Positions 1 to 6,076 of a stretch of 16,169 nt of DNA are shown in pieces. The notes beneath the pieces were generated by a model that was not told where the DNA came from, searched no databases, and was given only the letters and a program-made list of their open reading frames with translations. The position numbers were made by a program, and so were the translations under genes. The stretch is from NCBI GenBank assembly GCA_016875755.1, contig VGOX01000012.1, positions 1-16,169 of the forward strand, read 5' to 3'. Positions within the stretch are counted from its first letter, which is position 1. Each line of letters begins with the position of its first letter. This DNA comes from Chloroflexota bacterium (GTDB lineage Bacteria; Chloroflexota; Anaerolineae; Anaerolineales; Villigracilaceae).

Positions 1-45
1 GCCGTTCTGGCGGCTATCGAGCTTGTCGAGATATTCTTGAGACAT
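1..45 (-). CDS. Start of a leftward gene of unknown function (partial)
   Basis: On the minus strand an ATG at 45-43 opens 15 codons, reading MSQEYLDKLDSRQNG, that run off the left edge. A clear AGGAG Shine-Dalgarno (minus strand of 53-57) sits seven bases upstream. It is divergent from the primase-like gene, with about 70 bases between the two starts. The visible residues are charged and helix-prone, but too few to assign a family. It is probably another gene of the integrative element. Confidence 0.5.
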   Translation of the reverse strand, partial: MSQEYLDKLDSRQNG

Positions 46-77
46 GTCTTTTCTCCTGCGCCCTGCACACTAAACTA

Positions 78-105
78 TTGGTTACGAGTGTCTCATCATT
101 ATAGT
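78..105 (+). promoter_or_regulatory. Candidate sigma-70-type promoter for the primase-like gene
   Basis: TTGGTT (78-83) and TATAGT (100-105) are separated by 16 bases. Transcription would start about 111-113, only a few bases before the ATG at 117, giving an almost leaderless mRNA. This agrees with the poor spacing of the GAGGGG just before that ATG. The call rests on box similarity only. Confidence 0.4.
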
Positions 106-116
106 CACAGAGGGGC

Positions 117-1127
117 ATGAGCATATTGCAGGTTAACCAAACAACCCAACTTTTATCCCTTATCGGACATGACTTGAAAAAGGCAGGCAGGTATCATGTC
201 GGCGCATGTCCATTTTGCGGCGGCGATGACCGCTTTACCGTCAAGCATACCCCCGAAGGTGATCGCTGGTATTGTCGTGAATGTGGGGGCGGTAAATATC
301 ACACGGCTATTGATTTCATCATGCGGCGCGATGACTGCGACTTCAAAACGGCATACCAAACTTTAATGGGCAAGAACCTAGAGCCGACCCAAACAGTGAC
401 AGCCCCCAGTATAAAGCCGACTCCCAAGCCAATAACTTTACCGTCTCACGAATGGCAGGCGCAAGCATTACAACTTGTAGACAAGGCGAGTGATTTACTT
501 TTATTCAATAAAGGGCAGGCAGGGCAGGATTATCTTACACAGCGCGGGTTACATCGTGGCACATGGTACGCATGGCTTTTAGGTTTTGCTTTTGTGTATG
601 ACCCAAAGGCAAAGCGCAACCGCCCTGCTATCTCTATGCCCTGGTTGGATATGGACGCGCGCGGGGAAGTGATAACCGCTGTTAAGTATCGGTTTATTGA
701 CAATAACCCCGAAGGGTTGCGCTATATAGCCCTTGCCGGAAGCATGCCCTTGTTGTTTGGCTTGTGGAATGTACTCGAATCAGATAATACTCTTTTACTT
801 GTAGAGGGTGAGATCAATGCCCTTTCCCTTTGGCAATGCTTACCGCGCGGCGTTAGTGTACTTTCCTTTGGGAGTGAGGGCGGCGGACGGGCAGATGTAA
901 TGCAGGCAATCGCAAATAAGTATGAGTGCGTCTTTGTTTGGTGTGATGACGCGGAGCGGACAAAGCAATATCAAGCCATGCTTGCCCGCCCATGTGAAAA
1001 AATCCAAAGCCTGAAAATTGACGGGGAGAAATTAGACGCAAATCAACTTTTACAAAAAGGCGAATTGCATAATTTTCTTAATCAAATTTTAGGCGTTGAA
1101 TGTTTGGATAGCCAACTGGGCAAGTGA
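117..1127 (+). CDS. Primase-like protein with CHC2-type zinc ribbon and Toprim-like domain
   Basis: A 336-residue protein that probably primes replication of the mobile element or acts on its DNA. Residues 31-56 form a zinc ribbon (CPFC at 31-34, CREC at 53-56, with a GGDDRF stretch between), as in CHC2/P4-alpha-type primases. A proline-rich linker spans about 90-110. A Toprim-like region follows: LLLVEGE near 226-232 gives the expected glutamate (Glu230), and VWCDDAE near 274-280 stands where DxD is expected, though here the aspartates are adjacent (Asp277-Asp278). No helicase Walker motifs are visible, so it is shorter than P4-type primase-helicases. GAGGGG lies only about three bases from the ATG; an in-frame TTG at 126 would be better spaced but is less common. 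The gene ends about 100 bases before the HTH gene. Family is fairly sure; activity is inferred. Confidence 0.8.
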   Translation: MSILQVNQTTQLLSLIGHDLKKAGRYHVGACPFCGGDDRFTVKHTPEGDRWYCRECGGGKYHTAIDFIMRRDDCDFKTAYQTLMGKNLEPTQTVTAPSIKPTPKPITLPSHEWQAQALQLVDKASDLLLFNKGQAGQDYLTQRGLHRGTWYAWLLGFAFVYDPKAKRNRPAISMPWLDMDARGEVITAVKYRFIDNNPEGLRYIALAGSMPLLFGLWNVLESDNTLLLVEGEINALSLWQCLPRGVSVLSFGSEGGGRADVMQAIANKYECVFVWCDDAERTKQYQAMLARPCEKIQSLKIDGEKLDANQLLQKGELHNFLNQILGVECLDSQLGK

Positions 1128-1184
1128 ACGTTGCCGTCGATGTAGAGAAAAATAGTAGTAGGTAGCACATTAAAAAATAAATAT

Positions 1185-1215
1185 TTGCATGCGCAAACAG
1201 TTGCAAAGGTATAAT
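1185..1215 (+). promoter_or_regulatory. Candidate promoter with inverted repeat ahead of the HTH gene
   Basis: A perfect TATAAT (1210-1215) lies 19 bases after TTGCAT (1185-1190). TTTGCA (1184-1189) and TGCAAA (1202-1207) form a 6-base inverted repeat between the boxes. TTTGC/GCAAA (1184-1188 and 1193-1197) give a second, tighter dyad. Such dyads inside a promoter often bind a regulator; autoregulation by the downstream HTH protein is possible but unproven. Confidence 0.5.
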
Positions 1216-1234
1216 GCCTTTGTGGAGTCTAAAC

Positions 1235-1444
1235 ATGGAAAATAATCAAGAATGGTTGACTGTTAATGAAGCTGCTAAACTAAGCGGCTATAATGCCGAC
1301 CATCTTAGAGAATTGATAAGGGAGGGCAAGATCAAAGCCCGTAAATTCTCAATTGTTTGGATGGTTGATCGCGAATCGCTTTTGGCGTATAAGGCAAAGG
1401 CGCAAGCAAGCGGGGAAAAGCGCGGGCGTAAGCCCCAGAATTGA
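1235..1444 (+). CDS. Small HTH DNA-binding protein, excisionase-like
   Basis: A 69-residue protein. Residues about 7-55 match the MerR/excisionase-type winged helix (HTH_17 style): WLTVNEAAKLSGY, then a recognition segment ending REGKIKARK, then a wing and VDRESLLAY. The tail KRGRKP resembles an AT-hook and is strongly basic. Such proteins on integrative elements commonly act as recombination directionality factors or repressors; which applies here cannot be read from sequence. I chose ATG 1235 rather than the in-frame ATG at 1214 because GGAG lies seven bases before 1235 and the 1214 ATG overlaps the -10 box. Its stop codon overlaps the TTGACA of the next promoter. Confidence 0.75.
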   Translation: MENNQEWLTVNEAAKLSGYNADHLRELIREGKIKARKFSIVWMVDRESLLAYKAKAQASGEKRGRKPQN

Positions 1445-1475
1445 CAAGTATTAACCCCCAGAATTATAGTATAAT
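1441..1475 (+). promoter_or_regulatory. Strong candidate promoter for the structured leader
   Basis: A consensus TTGACA (1441-1446) is followed after 18 bases by TATAGT (1465-1470), and after 23 bases by a perfect TATAAT (1470-1475). The first pairing has the normal spacing. The start would be near 1477-1483. TTGACA overlaps the stop codon of the HTH gene. It drives the structured region 1478-1644 and, if the terminator is bypassed, the acidic protein and recombinase. Confidence 0.6.
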
Positions 1476-1477
1476 TC

Positions 1478-1644
1478 CCATAAGATAAGGGATTTATTCC
1501 CTTTATAACGGGCGAGTAAAGCGTTGGAAGCGCGATACACGCCCTAACCCCCACGCCGAACCAAGCGGCGCAAGGGCTAAGGCAGATTCTATCATGCCTT
1601 GACTCTATTCCGCTTGCGGCATTGCCCAAGCGGTTTTTGTTTTT
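1478..1644 (+). ncRNA. Candidate structured leader or small RNA with alternative folds
   Basis: About 165 bases between a strong promoter and a rho-independent terminator with no long ORF and many exact complementary segments. Seen: AAGGGA/TCCCTT (1487-1492, 1498-1503); GGGCG/CGCCC (1510-1514, 1540-1544), competing with GCCCT/AGGGC (1541-1545, 1573-1577); CGCCG/CGGCG (1554-1558, 1566-1570); AAGGCA/TGCCTT (1579-1584, 1595-1600). The 8-mer CCAAGCGG occurs at 1561-1568 and again as the 3' arm of the terminator (1626-1633), so the upstream copy can pair with 1610-1616 and prevent terminator formation. This is the logic of an attenuator or riboswitch. It matches no RNA class I recognise and could equally be an independent sRNA. 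Confidence 0.5.
1610..1644 (+). terminator. Rho-independent terminator or attenuator
   Basis: CCGCTTG (1610-1616) pairs with CAAGCGG (1627-1633). Inside, GGC/GCC (1618-1620, 1624-1626) closes an ATT loop, with one bulged C. It is followed directly by TTTTTG then T-rich sequence (1634-1644). This is the classic form of an intrinsic terminator. It lies upstream of the acidic protein and recombinase and after their likely promoter, so it may gate their expression. Confidence 0.8.
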
Positions 1645-1646
1645 GG

Positions 1647-1690
1647 CGCGGGGATATTCAAGAAAGGAGTCTTATGACCCATATCCCGCG
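1647..1690 (+). promoter_or_regulatory. Hairpin enclosing a ribosome binding site and start codon
   Basis: CGCGGGGATAT (1647-1657) and ATATCCCGCG (1681-1690) pair over ten bases with one bulged G. The loop holds AAAGGAGT (1663-1670) and the ATG at 1674. A stem of this kind may hide or present the ribosome site of the 10-codon ORF. It begins just after the terminator T-tract. Confidence 0.45.
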
Positions 1691-1706
1691 AATACTTCCC
1701 TATTGA
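1674..1706 (+). CDS. Possible 10-residue leader peptide
   Basis: ATG at 1674 follows AAAGGAGT, a near-perfect Shine-Dalgarno (1663-1670), and opens a ten-codon frame, MTHIPRILPY, ending in TGA at 1704-1706. The composition has no run of a single amino acid, so classical amino-acid attenuation is not suggested. It lies 41 bases before the acidic protein gene, whose own start has a very similar AAGGAGTCT element. It may be a regulatory uORF or chance. Confidence 0.3.
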   Translation: MTHIPRILPY

Positions 1707-1747
1707 TAAATCAAACCTATCCAACCAAAAACAAAAAGGAGTCTCCC

Positions 1748-1972
1748 ATGTATTACCATGTTGTTTTCGATTTCGATGAAGATGACGAAAATCTTCGTTA
1801 CAGCATCCGCCCCGATGCCGGCAATGATGCTCCAGAAGATCACACCGTCATTTTGATTGACCCCGCACTCGCAGAGCATAAGGGAATCAGTCTTGATAGT
1901 CACGGTTTACCCACTTCCGAATCCCTTGAAGCGTGGCATAGGAAACATAATCCGTACCTATTTACTGAATAA
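1748..1972 (+). CDS. Small acidic protein of unknown function
   Basis: A 74-residue protein that I do not recognise. It begins MYYHVVFDFDEDDENLRY and is rich in Asp and Glu, with two likely beta strands (YYHVVFDF, HTVILIDP) and a C-terminal SLEAWHRKHNPYLF segment. No signal peptide, membrane helix or cysteine is seen. ATG 1748 is chosen over the in-frame ATG at 1622 because AAGGAG (1736-1741) is six bases upstream and the 1622 ATG lies inside the terminator hairpin. It sits just ahead of the recombinase, a position where elements often carry a recombination or regulatory cofactor. A small acidic protein could also be a DNA mimic. Both ideas are guesses. Confidence 0.6.
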   Translation: MYYHVVFDFDEDDENLRYSIRPDAGNDAPEDHTVILIDPALAEHKGISLDSHGLPTSESLEAWHRKHNPYLFTE

Positions 1973-1976
1973 GCAA

Positions 1977-2037
1977 CTCAAAATCTTACACCCTGCCTGT
2001 CTTGGGTAACTTTGGCAGGCAGTTGTAAGAACTTGAG
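1977..2037 (+). repeat. Long imperfect inverted repeat upstream of the recombinase gene
   Basis: Nested arms form one extended stem: CTCAA/TTGAG (1977-1981, 2033-2037), CTTACA/TGTAAG (1985-1990, 2024-2029) and CTGCCTG/CAGGCAG (1993-1999, 2016-2022) around a 16-base loop. No T-tract follows, so a simple terminator is unlikely. It fills the gap between the acidic protein and the recombinase start at 2063. It could be an mRNA control element or a protein-binding dyad. Confidence 0.65.
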
Positions 2038-2062
2038 ATCTAGAAATGAAAGGATAACTACA

Positions 2063-3757
2063 ATGAGTAAAAAAGCAGTAATCTATATTCGGACTTCATC
2101 GGAGAAACAAGGCGACAAGGCAAGCCCCATAGAGCAAGAAGCGGATTGCAGAAAATATGCAGAAGAGAATAATTTAATCGTTGTTAATGTCTACAAAGAC
2201 ATCGAACGGTACCGAGTAAAGAATAAAATTATTGAACCATCAGGCACACGCCCAGACCGTCCCGCCTTACTTGCCATGCTAAACGACGCAGCTCAAGGGC
2301 AATTTGACATTATCCTTGCCTGGCGCGAAGATCGCCTATATCGTGGGATGCGTGCAATGCTTTTGGTATTAGAAACCATCCAAGAGAATAAAATAACCAT
2401 AATGCTAGCACGTGAGACCTTTGATGCCAAAATGGCTCCACTTAAAGCTTGGGTTGCAGGAATGGAATTAGATGGAATTAAAGAACGAATGACGATGGGC
2501 GTCAAAGCCCGCTTACGTGCCGGTAAAGCAAATGCCGGTCGTGATCGCTATGGTTATCAGCGGAATGGGGAAGTTATCGAAGTGGTAGAGGATGAAGCGA
2601 AATGGGTACAGCAAATATTCGCATGGTATACCGAGCGTGTGCCTATTTTAGAAATACGAAGGCGATTAATACAAGCTGGCGCCCCTCAAAAAGGTGGTAA
2701 TGCGTATCGAAAAACTGAATGGTCAAAGAATGTTATTCAATTCATATTGGGAGCCGCAAAGGAATATGCTTTTGGAATAAAAACACAATCGCGGGGCGGT
2801 GAAACATTTGATATACCAGTTGAACCTATTATAGACATGGCAACCTATGAGAAGTTTTTAGAGGTAAGACAATCAAATATAAATCATCCTGCCCGCCATA
2901 TAAAACAAAACTACCTTATCGGTGGTTTGCTATATTGCACTTGTGACAGGAAATGGGGAGCGCGAACTATGCCCTCAATGCGGCTTAACAAAGAGGGTCA
3001 ATGGGTGAAAAAAGCAGAATATGGGCGATACTATTGCAGGCAAGAGCATGAAGAATATATATCGCCTGATTGCCCGCGTACTATTGCAAGCGGAAAAGCC
3101 GATTCAGTTGTTTGGGGAAAAGTGAGTGAGGCTATCAACAAGCCTGAAATTCTCCTAGCCCAAGCCCGAAAAATGGTTGCTGAGTTACAAGATAATGCAG
3201 AAGCATTAGACGCCGAACAAGACCGAATACAAAAAGAACTAGACTCCCTCACTATGGAGCGGCAATGGATAATCACGCAAGCACGCAAAGGCGCGATAAC
3301 CGAAAGCGATATGGATTATCAGTTAGGCGCATTGACCATGCAGGAGCTAAGTCTTAAACGTGAGTATGCAGATATTGGGCAAGCGGTAAATATCCATGCT
3401 TTAGGGGATTGGGAAACCAAAGTCGTAGAGTATTTAGCCGACTTACAAGCAGGGCTCAACTCATTAAATTTCACACCAAAAAACGATGAAGAGCGGGCAG
3501 AGATATTTGAATTTAAAAAGCAAGCTGTAAATACCTTAGTCAAGCGGGTTACAATAGACCGTAACCGAGAATTAAAAGTAGACATTAGAATTAATCTGCT
3601 GAATTTGTACCAAGATAATCTAAACCAAACAAATGACAGAAACACAAACCATCCCCAAAGGCTTGAAGGAAAGAATAAAGGAAAAATCAAGACAGCTGGG
3701 ATTCATCCTGGCTGGCGTTACTTCTTGTCAGCCGCCAACGCAATACACTATTTTTGA
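2063..3757 (+). CDS. Large serine recombinase (integrase)
   Basis: A 564-residue site-specific recombinase that should integrate and, with a cofactor, excise the element. The N-terminal resolvase domain shows IYIRTSSEKQ with the nucleophile at Ser12, and DRLYR at 90-94. The recombinase domain follows, with the GKANAGRDRYGY turn. Next comes a zinc ribbon with Cys292, Cys294, Cys325 and Cys337. A long charged helical region, likely the coiled coil controlling directionality, spans about 360-440. ATG 2063 is chosen because AAAGGA is eight bases upstream and the catalytic strand starts at once; an upstream in-frame ATG at 2012 falls in the hairpin. The last 40 or so codons overlap queG in another frame (GKNKGKIKTAG onward), so the native C-terminus was probably altered by integration. 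Confidence 0.92.
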   Translation: MSKKAVIYIRTSSEKQGDKASPIEQEADCRKYAEENNLIVVNVYKDIERYRVKNKIIEPSGTRPDRPALLAMLNDAAQGQFDIILAWREDRLYRGMRAMLLVLETIQENKITIMLARETFDAKMAPLKAWVAGMELDGIKERMTMGVKARLRAGKANAGRDRYGYQRNGEVIEVVEDEAKWVQQIFAWYTERVPILEIRRRLIQAGAPQKGGNAYRKTEWSKNVIQFILGAAKEYAFGIKTQSRGGETFDIPVEPIIDMATYEKFLEVRQSNINHPARHIKQNYLIGGLLYCTCDRKWGARTMPSMRLNKEGQWVKKAEYGRYYCRQEHEEYISPDCPRTIASGKADSVVWGKVSEAINKPEILLAQARKMVAELQDNAEALDAEQDRIQKELDSLTMERQWIITQARKGAITESDMDYQLGALTMQELSLKREYADIGQAVNIHALGDWETKVVEYLADLQAGLNSLNFTPKNDEERAEIFEFKKQAVNTLVKRVTIDRNRELKVDIRINLLNLYQDNLNQTNDRNTNHPQRLEGKNKGKIKTAGIHPGWRYFLSAANAIHYF

Positions 3758-3760
3758 AAA
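3600..3760. other. Probable integration junction (hybrid attachment site) at the 5' end of queG
   Basis: The recombinase frame stays open across the queG start (3633) to 3757, and the base composition changes across the same stretch. Large serine integrases usually lie next to one hybrid attachment site. The exact crossover dinucleotide cannot be seen because the other end of the element is outside the window. No Shine-Dalgarno precedes the queG ATG, as expected if the element replaced its natural leader. Confidence 0.45.
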
Positions 3761-4682
3761 CTGGCTCACCAACGGGCATCACGCCACAATGGACTACCTC
3801 GCCTCGGAACGCAGCCGCAGCCGCCGCGCCGACCCAAAAATAATACTCCCTGAGTGCAAATCCATCCTTGTATTGGCATTGCCTTATACAAATACTGAAT
3901 TCCGAACTCAAAATTCAGAATTCAGTATCGCCGCCTACGCCCTTGGCGATGACTATCACGATGTCATTCCTCCGCGGTTGCAAGAGATCATCAGCTTTAT
4001 CGAAACACAAATCGGTCACCCCATTCCCAATCGCTATTACACAGACACAGGCCCCATCCTCGAACGCGAACTTGCCCAACGCGCAGGCTTGGGATGGATC
4101 GGCAAAAACTCCATGCTTATCAACCCGCAGGCAGGCTCCACATTCCTGCTTGCAGAAATTCTACTCGGCATCGAACTCGAACCTGACGAATCCTTCCCCA
4201 CCGATCATTGCGGCACCTGCACCCGCTGCATCGACGCCTGCCCCACCCAATGCATCCTCCCCAACCGCACCCTCGACGCAAATCGCTGCATCTCCTTCCT
4301 TACCATCGAAAACAAAGGCGACATTCCCGAAGACCTGCGCCCACCCATGCAAAACTGGATTTTCGGATGCGACATCTGCCAGCAAGTCTGCCCGTGGAAT
4401 CGCTTCTCACAACCGGCAGATCCCGCCCTTGAGACGAAAATCCCGCTTCCAGTCTTAACCTCAGACCTGCTCCTGTTATCCTCCGAGTTTAACCAACGCT
4501 TCAAGAAAAGCCCCATTGCTCGCGCCAAACGCCGCGGCTACCTGCGCAATCTTGCCGTCGTCATCGGCAATACAGGTAATGCTGATGACATCCCCATTCT
4601 CGAACAGGCTTTACAGGATGACGAACCTCTGATTCGAGATCACGCAAAATGGGCGATCAAGAACATCCACTCTGCAAAATAG
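3633..4682 (+). CDS. queG: Epoxyqueuosine reductase
   Basis: A 349-residue cytoplasmic enzyme for the last step of queuosine tRNA modification, reducing epoxyqueuosine to queuosine with cobalamin and two [4Fe-4S] clusters. It shows YYTDTGPILERELA then GLGWIGKNS, the cobalamin and active-site segment. Cluster ligands are Cys193, 196, 199, 203 and Cys219, 246, 249, 253 (CGTCTRC...CP and CDICQQVCPW). A C-terminal HEAT-like region (RGYLRNLAVVIGN, LIRDHAKWAI) completes the usual layout. Length is normal. The only possible in-frame ATG ahead of the conserved N-terminal region is 3633, which has no Shine-Dalgarno and lies inside the recombinase frame; coupling to recombinase translation is possible. 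The variable loop after LALPY is encoded by an unusual inverted repeat (3892-3928). It forms a pair with rdgB, seven bases downstream. Confidence 0.95.
   Translation: MTETQTIPKGLKERIKEKSRQLGFILAGVTSCQPPTQYTIFENWLTNGHHATMDYLASERSRSRRADPKIILPECKSILVLALPYTNTEFRTQNSEFSIAAYALGDDYHDVIPPRLQEIISFIETQIGHPIPNRYYTDTGPILERELAQRAGLGWIGKNSMLINPQAGSTFLLAEILLGIELEPDESFPTDHCGTCTRCIDACPTQCILPNRTLDANRCISFLTIENKGDIPEDLRPPMQNWIFGCDICQQVCPWNRFSQPADPALETKIPLPVLTSDLLLLSSEFNQRFKKSPIARAKRRGYLRNLAVVIGNTGNADDIPILEQALQDDEPLIRDHAKWAIKNIHSAK
3892..3928. repeat. Perfect 11-base inverted repeat inside queG
   Basis: ATACTGAATTC (3892-3902) and GAATTCAGTAT (3918-3928) are exact complements around a 15-base loop. The repeat encodes part of a variable surface loop (TNTEFRTQNSEFS) before AAYALGDDYH. 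Its A+T-rich, GAATTC-based character differs from the surrounding queG sequence, as if a small palindromic repeat had inserted in frame. Confidence 0.75.
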
Positions 4683-4689
4683 GAATCTG

Positions 4690-5289
4690 ATGAACAAACT
4701 TCTCATTGCCACCAACAACAAAGGGAAAGTAAAAGAACTGCAAGACCTGCTGAAAGGGTCGGGCATTCAATTCGTCACCCCATCACAGATCAACCTTGAA
4801 TTGGACGTGGAAGAAGACGGCGTAAATTATGAAGAGAACGCAGGAAAAAAAGCCATCGCTTTCGCCCAAGCCAGCGGACTGATCTCCCTAGCCGACGACT
4901 CCGGTCTTGAAGTGGCGGCACTCGGCGGCGCTCCAGGTCTGTACTCGGCGCGCTACTCTCCCAAACCAAGAGCGCAAGATAAAGACCGCCGCGATTTTCT
5001 ACTGGAAAACCTCAAAGACAAACCGCGCCCATGGAATGCGCACTTTCATGCGACGATTGCAGTTGCCACACCTGCTGGTTCTGTTGAATTTGCAGAGGGA
5101 AATTGCTTCGGTGAGATCATCCCTGAAGAACGCGGCTCAGGCGGATTCGGCTATGACCCGATTTTTCTAATGGAAGGTTTGGGCAGGACAATGGCAGAGT
5201 TGGACATGGACGAGAAAAATCGTCTCAGTCACCGTGCGTTGGCGGTGATGAATGCAATGCCGATCTTAAAGAAAATGTTTGGGTTGTAA
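4690..5289 (+). CDS. rdgB: XTP/dITP (non-canonical purine NTP) pyrophosphatase
   Basis: A 199-residue RdgB/HAM1 family enzyme that hydrolyses XTP, dITP and ITP to monophosphates and pyrophosphate, keeping deaminated purines out of nucleic acids. Hallmarks in order: LLIATNNKGKVKEL at the N-terminus (substrate loop); ADDSGLEV with the catalytic acid pair Asp69/Asp70; GGAPGLYSARYS; GSGGFGYDPIF; and the C-terminal DEKNRLSHRALA with the SHR signature. Length is typical. AGGA lies shortly before the ATG, and only seven bases separate it from queG, so the two are probably co-transcribed. It converges with the hydrolase gene, leaving eight bases between stops and no visible terminator. Confidence 0.95.
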   Translation: MNKLLIATNNKGKVKELQDLLKGSGIQFVTPSQINLELDVEEDGVNYEENAGKKAIAFAQASGLISLADDSGLEVAALGGAPGLYSARYSPKPRAQDKDRRDFLLENLKDKPRPWNAHFHATIAVATPAGSVEFAEGNCFGEIIPEERGSGGFGYDPIFLMEGLGRTMAELDMDEKNRLSHRALAVMNAMPILKKMFGL

Positions 5290-5297
5290 AAAACAGA

Positions 5298-6074
5298 CTA
5301 GAGTTTGGAATGAAGCGGAAGTTCATCCAGAAATTGTTTTAGAAGTGCGGCAATTTTTTCGGGCTGTTCCAGTTGAAGCATGTGCCCCGCATGTTCCACA
5401 AGATGAATGCGTGAGTTTGGAATTCCGTCGCGCAACGACTCGGAAAATTTGGGGGGCATCATTTTATCCAACATGCCACAAAGAATAAGTGTGGGAATGT
5501 TAATCTGGGACAAGCGATCCATGATGTTGAACTGATTGCATGCCTGAAAATCACCGAGCAGCACCGACGGGGAAAGTTTGAGCATGTGCTGTTTCGAAAG
5601 GCTGATGAGCTCAGGCGCGGCGTGTTCGCTGAAACAACCAGCGTTGATCATATCCACAGCGGCTTCAAATGTATGCGGATTGGCAGCGGTTTCAAGCACA
5701 GCATTTGCCACGCGCATTTTTCCACCACCGCCAAGCAATGCAAGCGCCGCAATTCTTTCGGGGTATACAACCGCTGCAGTTAGCGTAATTGCGCTGCCCA
5801 TCGAAATTCCCACCAGAACCGCTTTTTGAATATTCAGCCGATCAAGAAAATGAAGAATGTCTTCCGCATATGCATCTATGGATTGCCTGCCAGCACCCTG
5901 CGACTCTCCGTGACCGGGCAGGTCGAGAGCGTAGACGGTTTCGTTTTGCAAACGACGCAGATATGGATGCCATGTTAAATAGATGCCGCCCGCACCATGG
6001 ATCAAAATAAGGGGCGGGCGGTTTTCATTGCCTGAATGATGATATGAATAATGAACACCTTCAGAGAAGGGCAT
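5298..6074 (-). CDS. Alpha/beta hydrolase
   Basis: A 258-residue alpha/beta-fold hydrolase with a full catalytic triad: Ser91 in GISMG, Asp203 in CGMLDKMMPP and His231 in EHAGHM. The oxyanion segment HGAGG is at 26-30 and the LDLPGHGES strand-loop is typical of the MhpC/BioH-like esterase and lyase group. No signal peptide or membrane helix is seen, so it is probably cytoplasmic. The substrate cannot be told. Its ATG follows the histidine kinase stop by two bases, and its AGGAG overlaps the end of the kinase frame, so the two are translationally coupled. That link hints at a role tied to the kinase's signal, but the family is too broad for a specific claim. Confidence 0.9.
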   Translation of the reverse strand: MPFSEGVHYSYHHSGNENRPPLILIHGAGGIYLTWHPYLRRLQNETVYALDLPGHGESQGAGRQSIDAYAEDILHFLDRLNIQKAVLVGISMGSAITLTAAVVYPERIAALALLGGGGKMRVANAVLETAANPHTFEAAVDMINAGCFSEHAAPELISLSKQHMLKLSPSVLLGDFQACNQFNIMDRLSQINIPTLILCGMLDKMMPPKFSESLRDGIPNSRIHLVEHAGHMLQLEQPEKIAALLKQFLDELPLHSKL

Positions 6075-6076
6075 GG

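Larger units (their letters stand above)
1..3650. mobile_element. Right part of an integrative element carrying a large serine recombinase
   Basis: This stretch is visibly more A+T-rich than the queG/rdgB genes that follow. It carries gene types typical of integrated elements: a primase-like protein, an excisionase-like HTH protein, small orphan genes and a large serine recombinase as the last gene. The recombinase frame runs into queG, which places the right boundary near the queG start, somewhere around 3620-3760. The left boundary is outside the window, so size, cargo and the second attachment half-site are unknown. No capsid, portal, relaxase or conjugation gene is visible, so phage, ICE, IME or satellite cannot be told apart. 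The right end coordinate given is approximate. Confidence 0.7.

Noticed and set aside
1505..1600. tRNA-like or CRISPR-like element in the structured leader
   Set aside because: No T-loop consensus or cloverleaf arrangement, and no regularly spaced repeats; the hairpins fit a leader or sRNA better.
1622..1747. N-terminal extension of the acidic protein from ATG 1622
   Set aside because: That ATG lies inside the terminator hairpin and lacks a Shine-Dalgarno, while 1748 has a strong, well-spaced one.
3868..4458. 196-codon frame inside queG in another frame on the same strand
   Set aside because: Pro/Ser/Ala-rich low-complexity translation typical of an out-of-frame reading of queG.
5290..5297. 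Terminator between rdgB and the hydrolase gene
   Set aside because: Only eight bases separate the stops and no GC-rich hairpin with a T-tract is visible on either strand.
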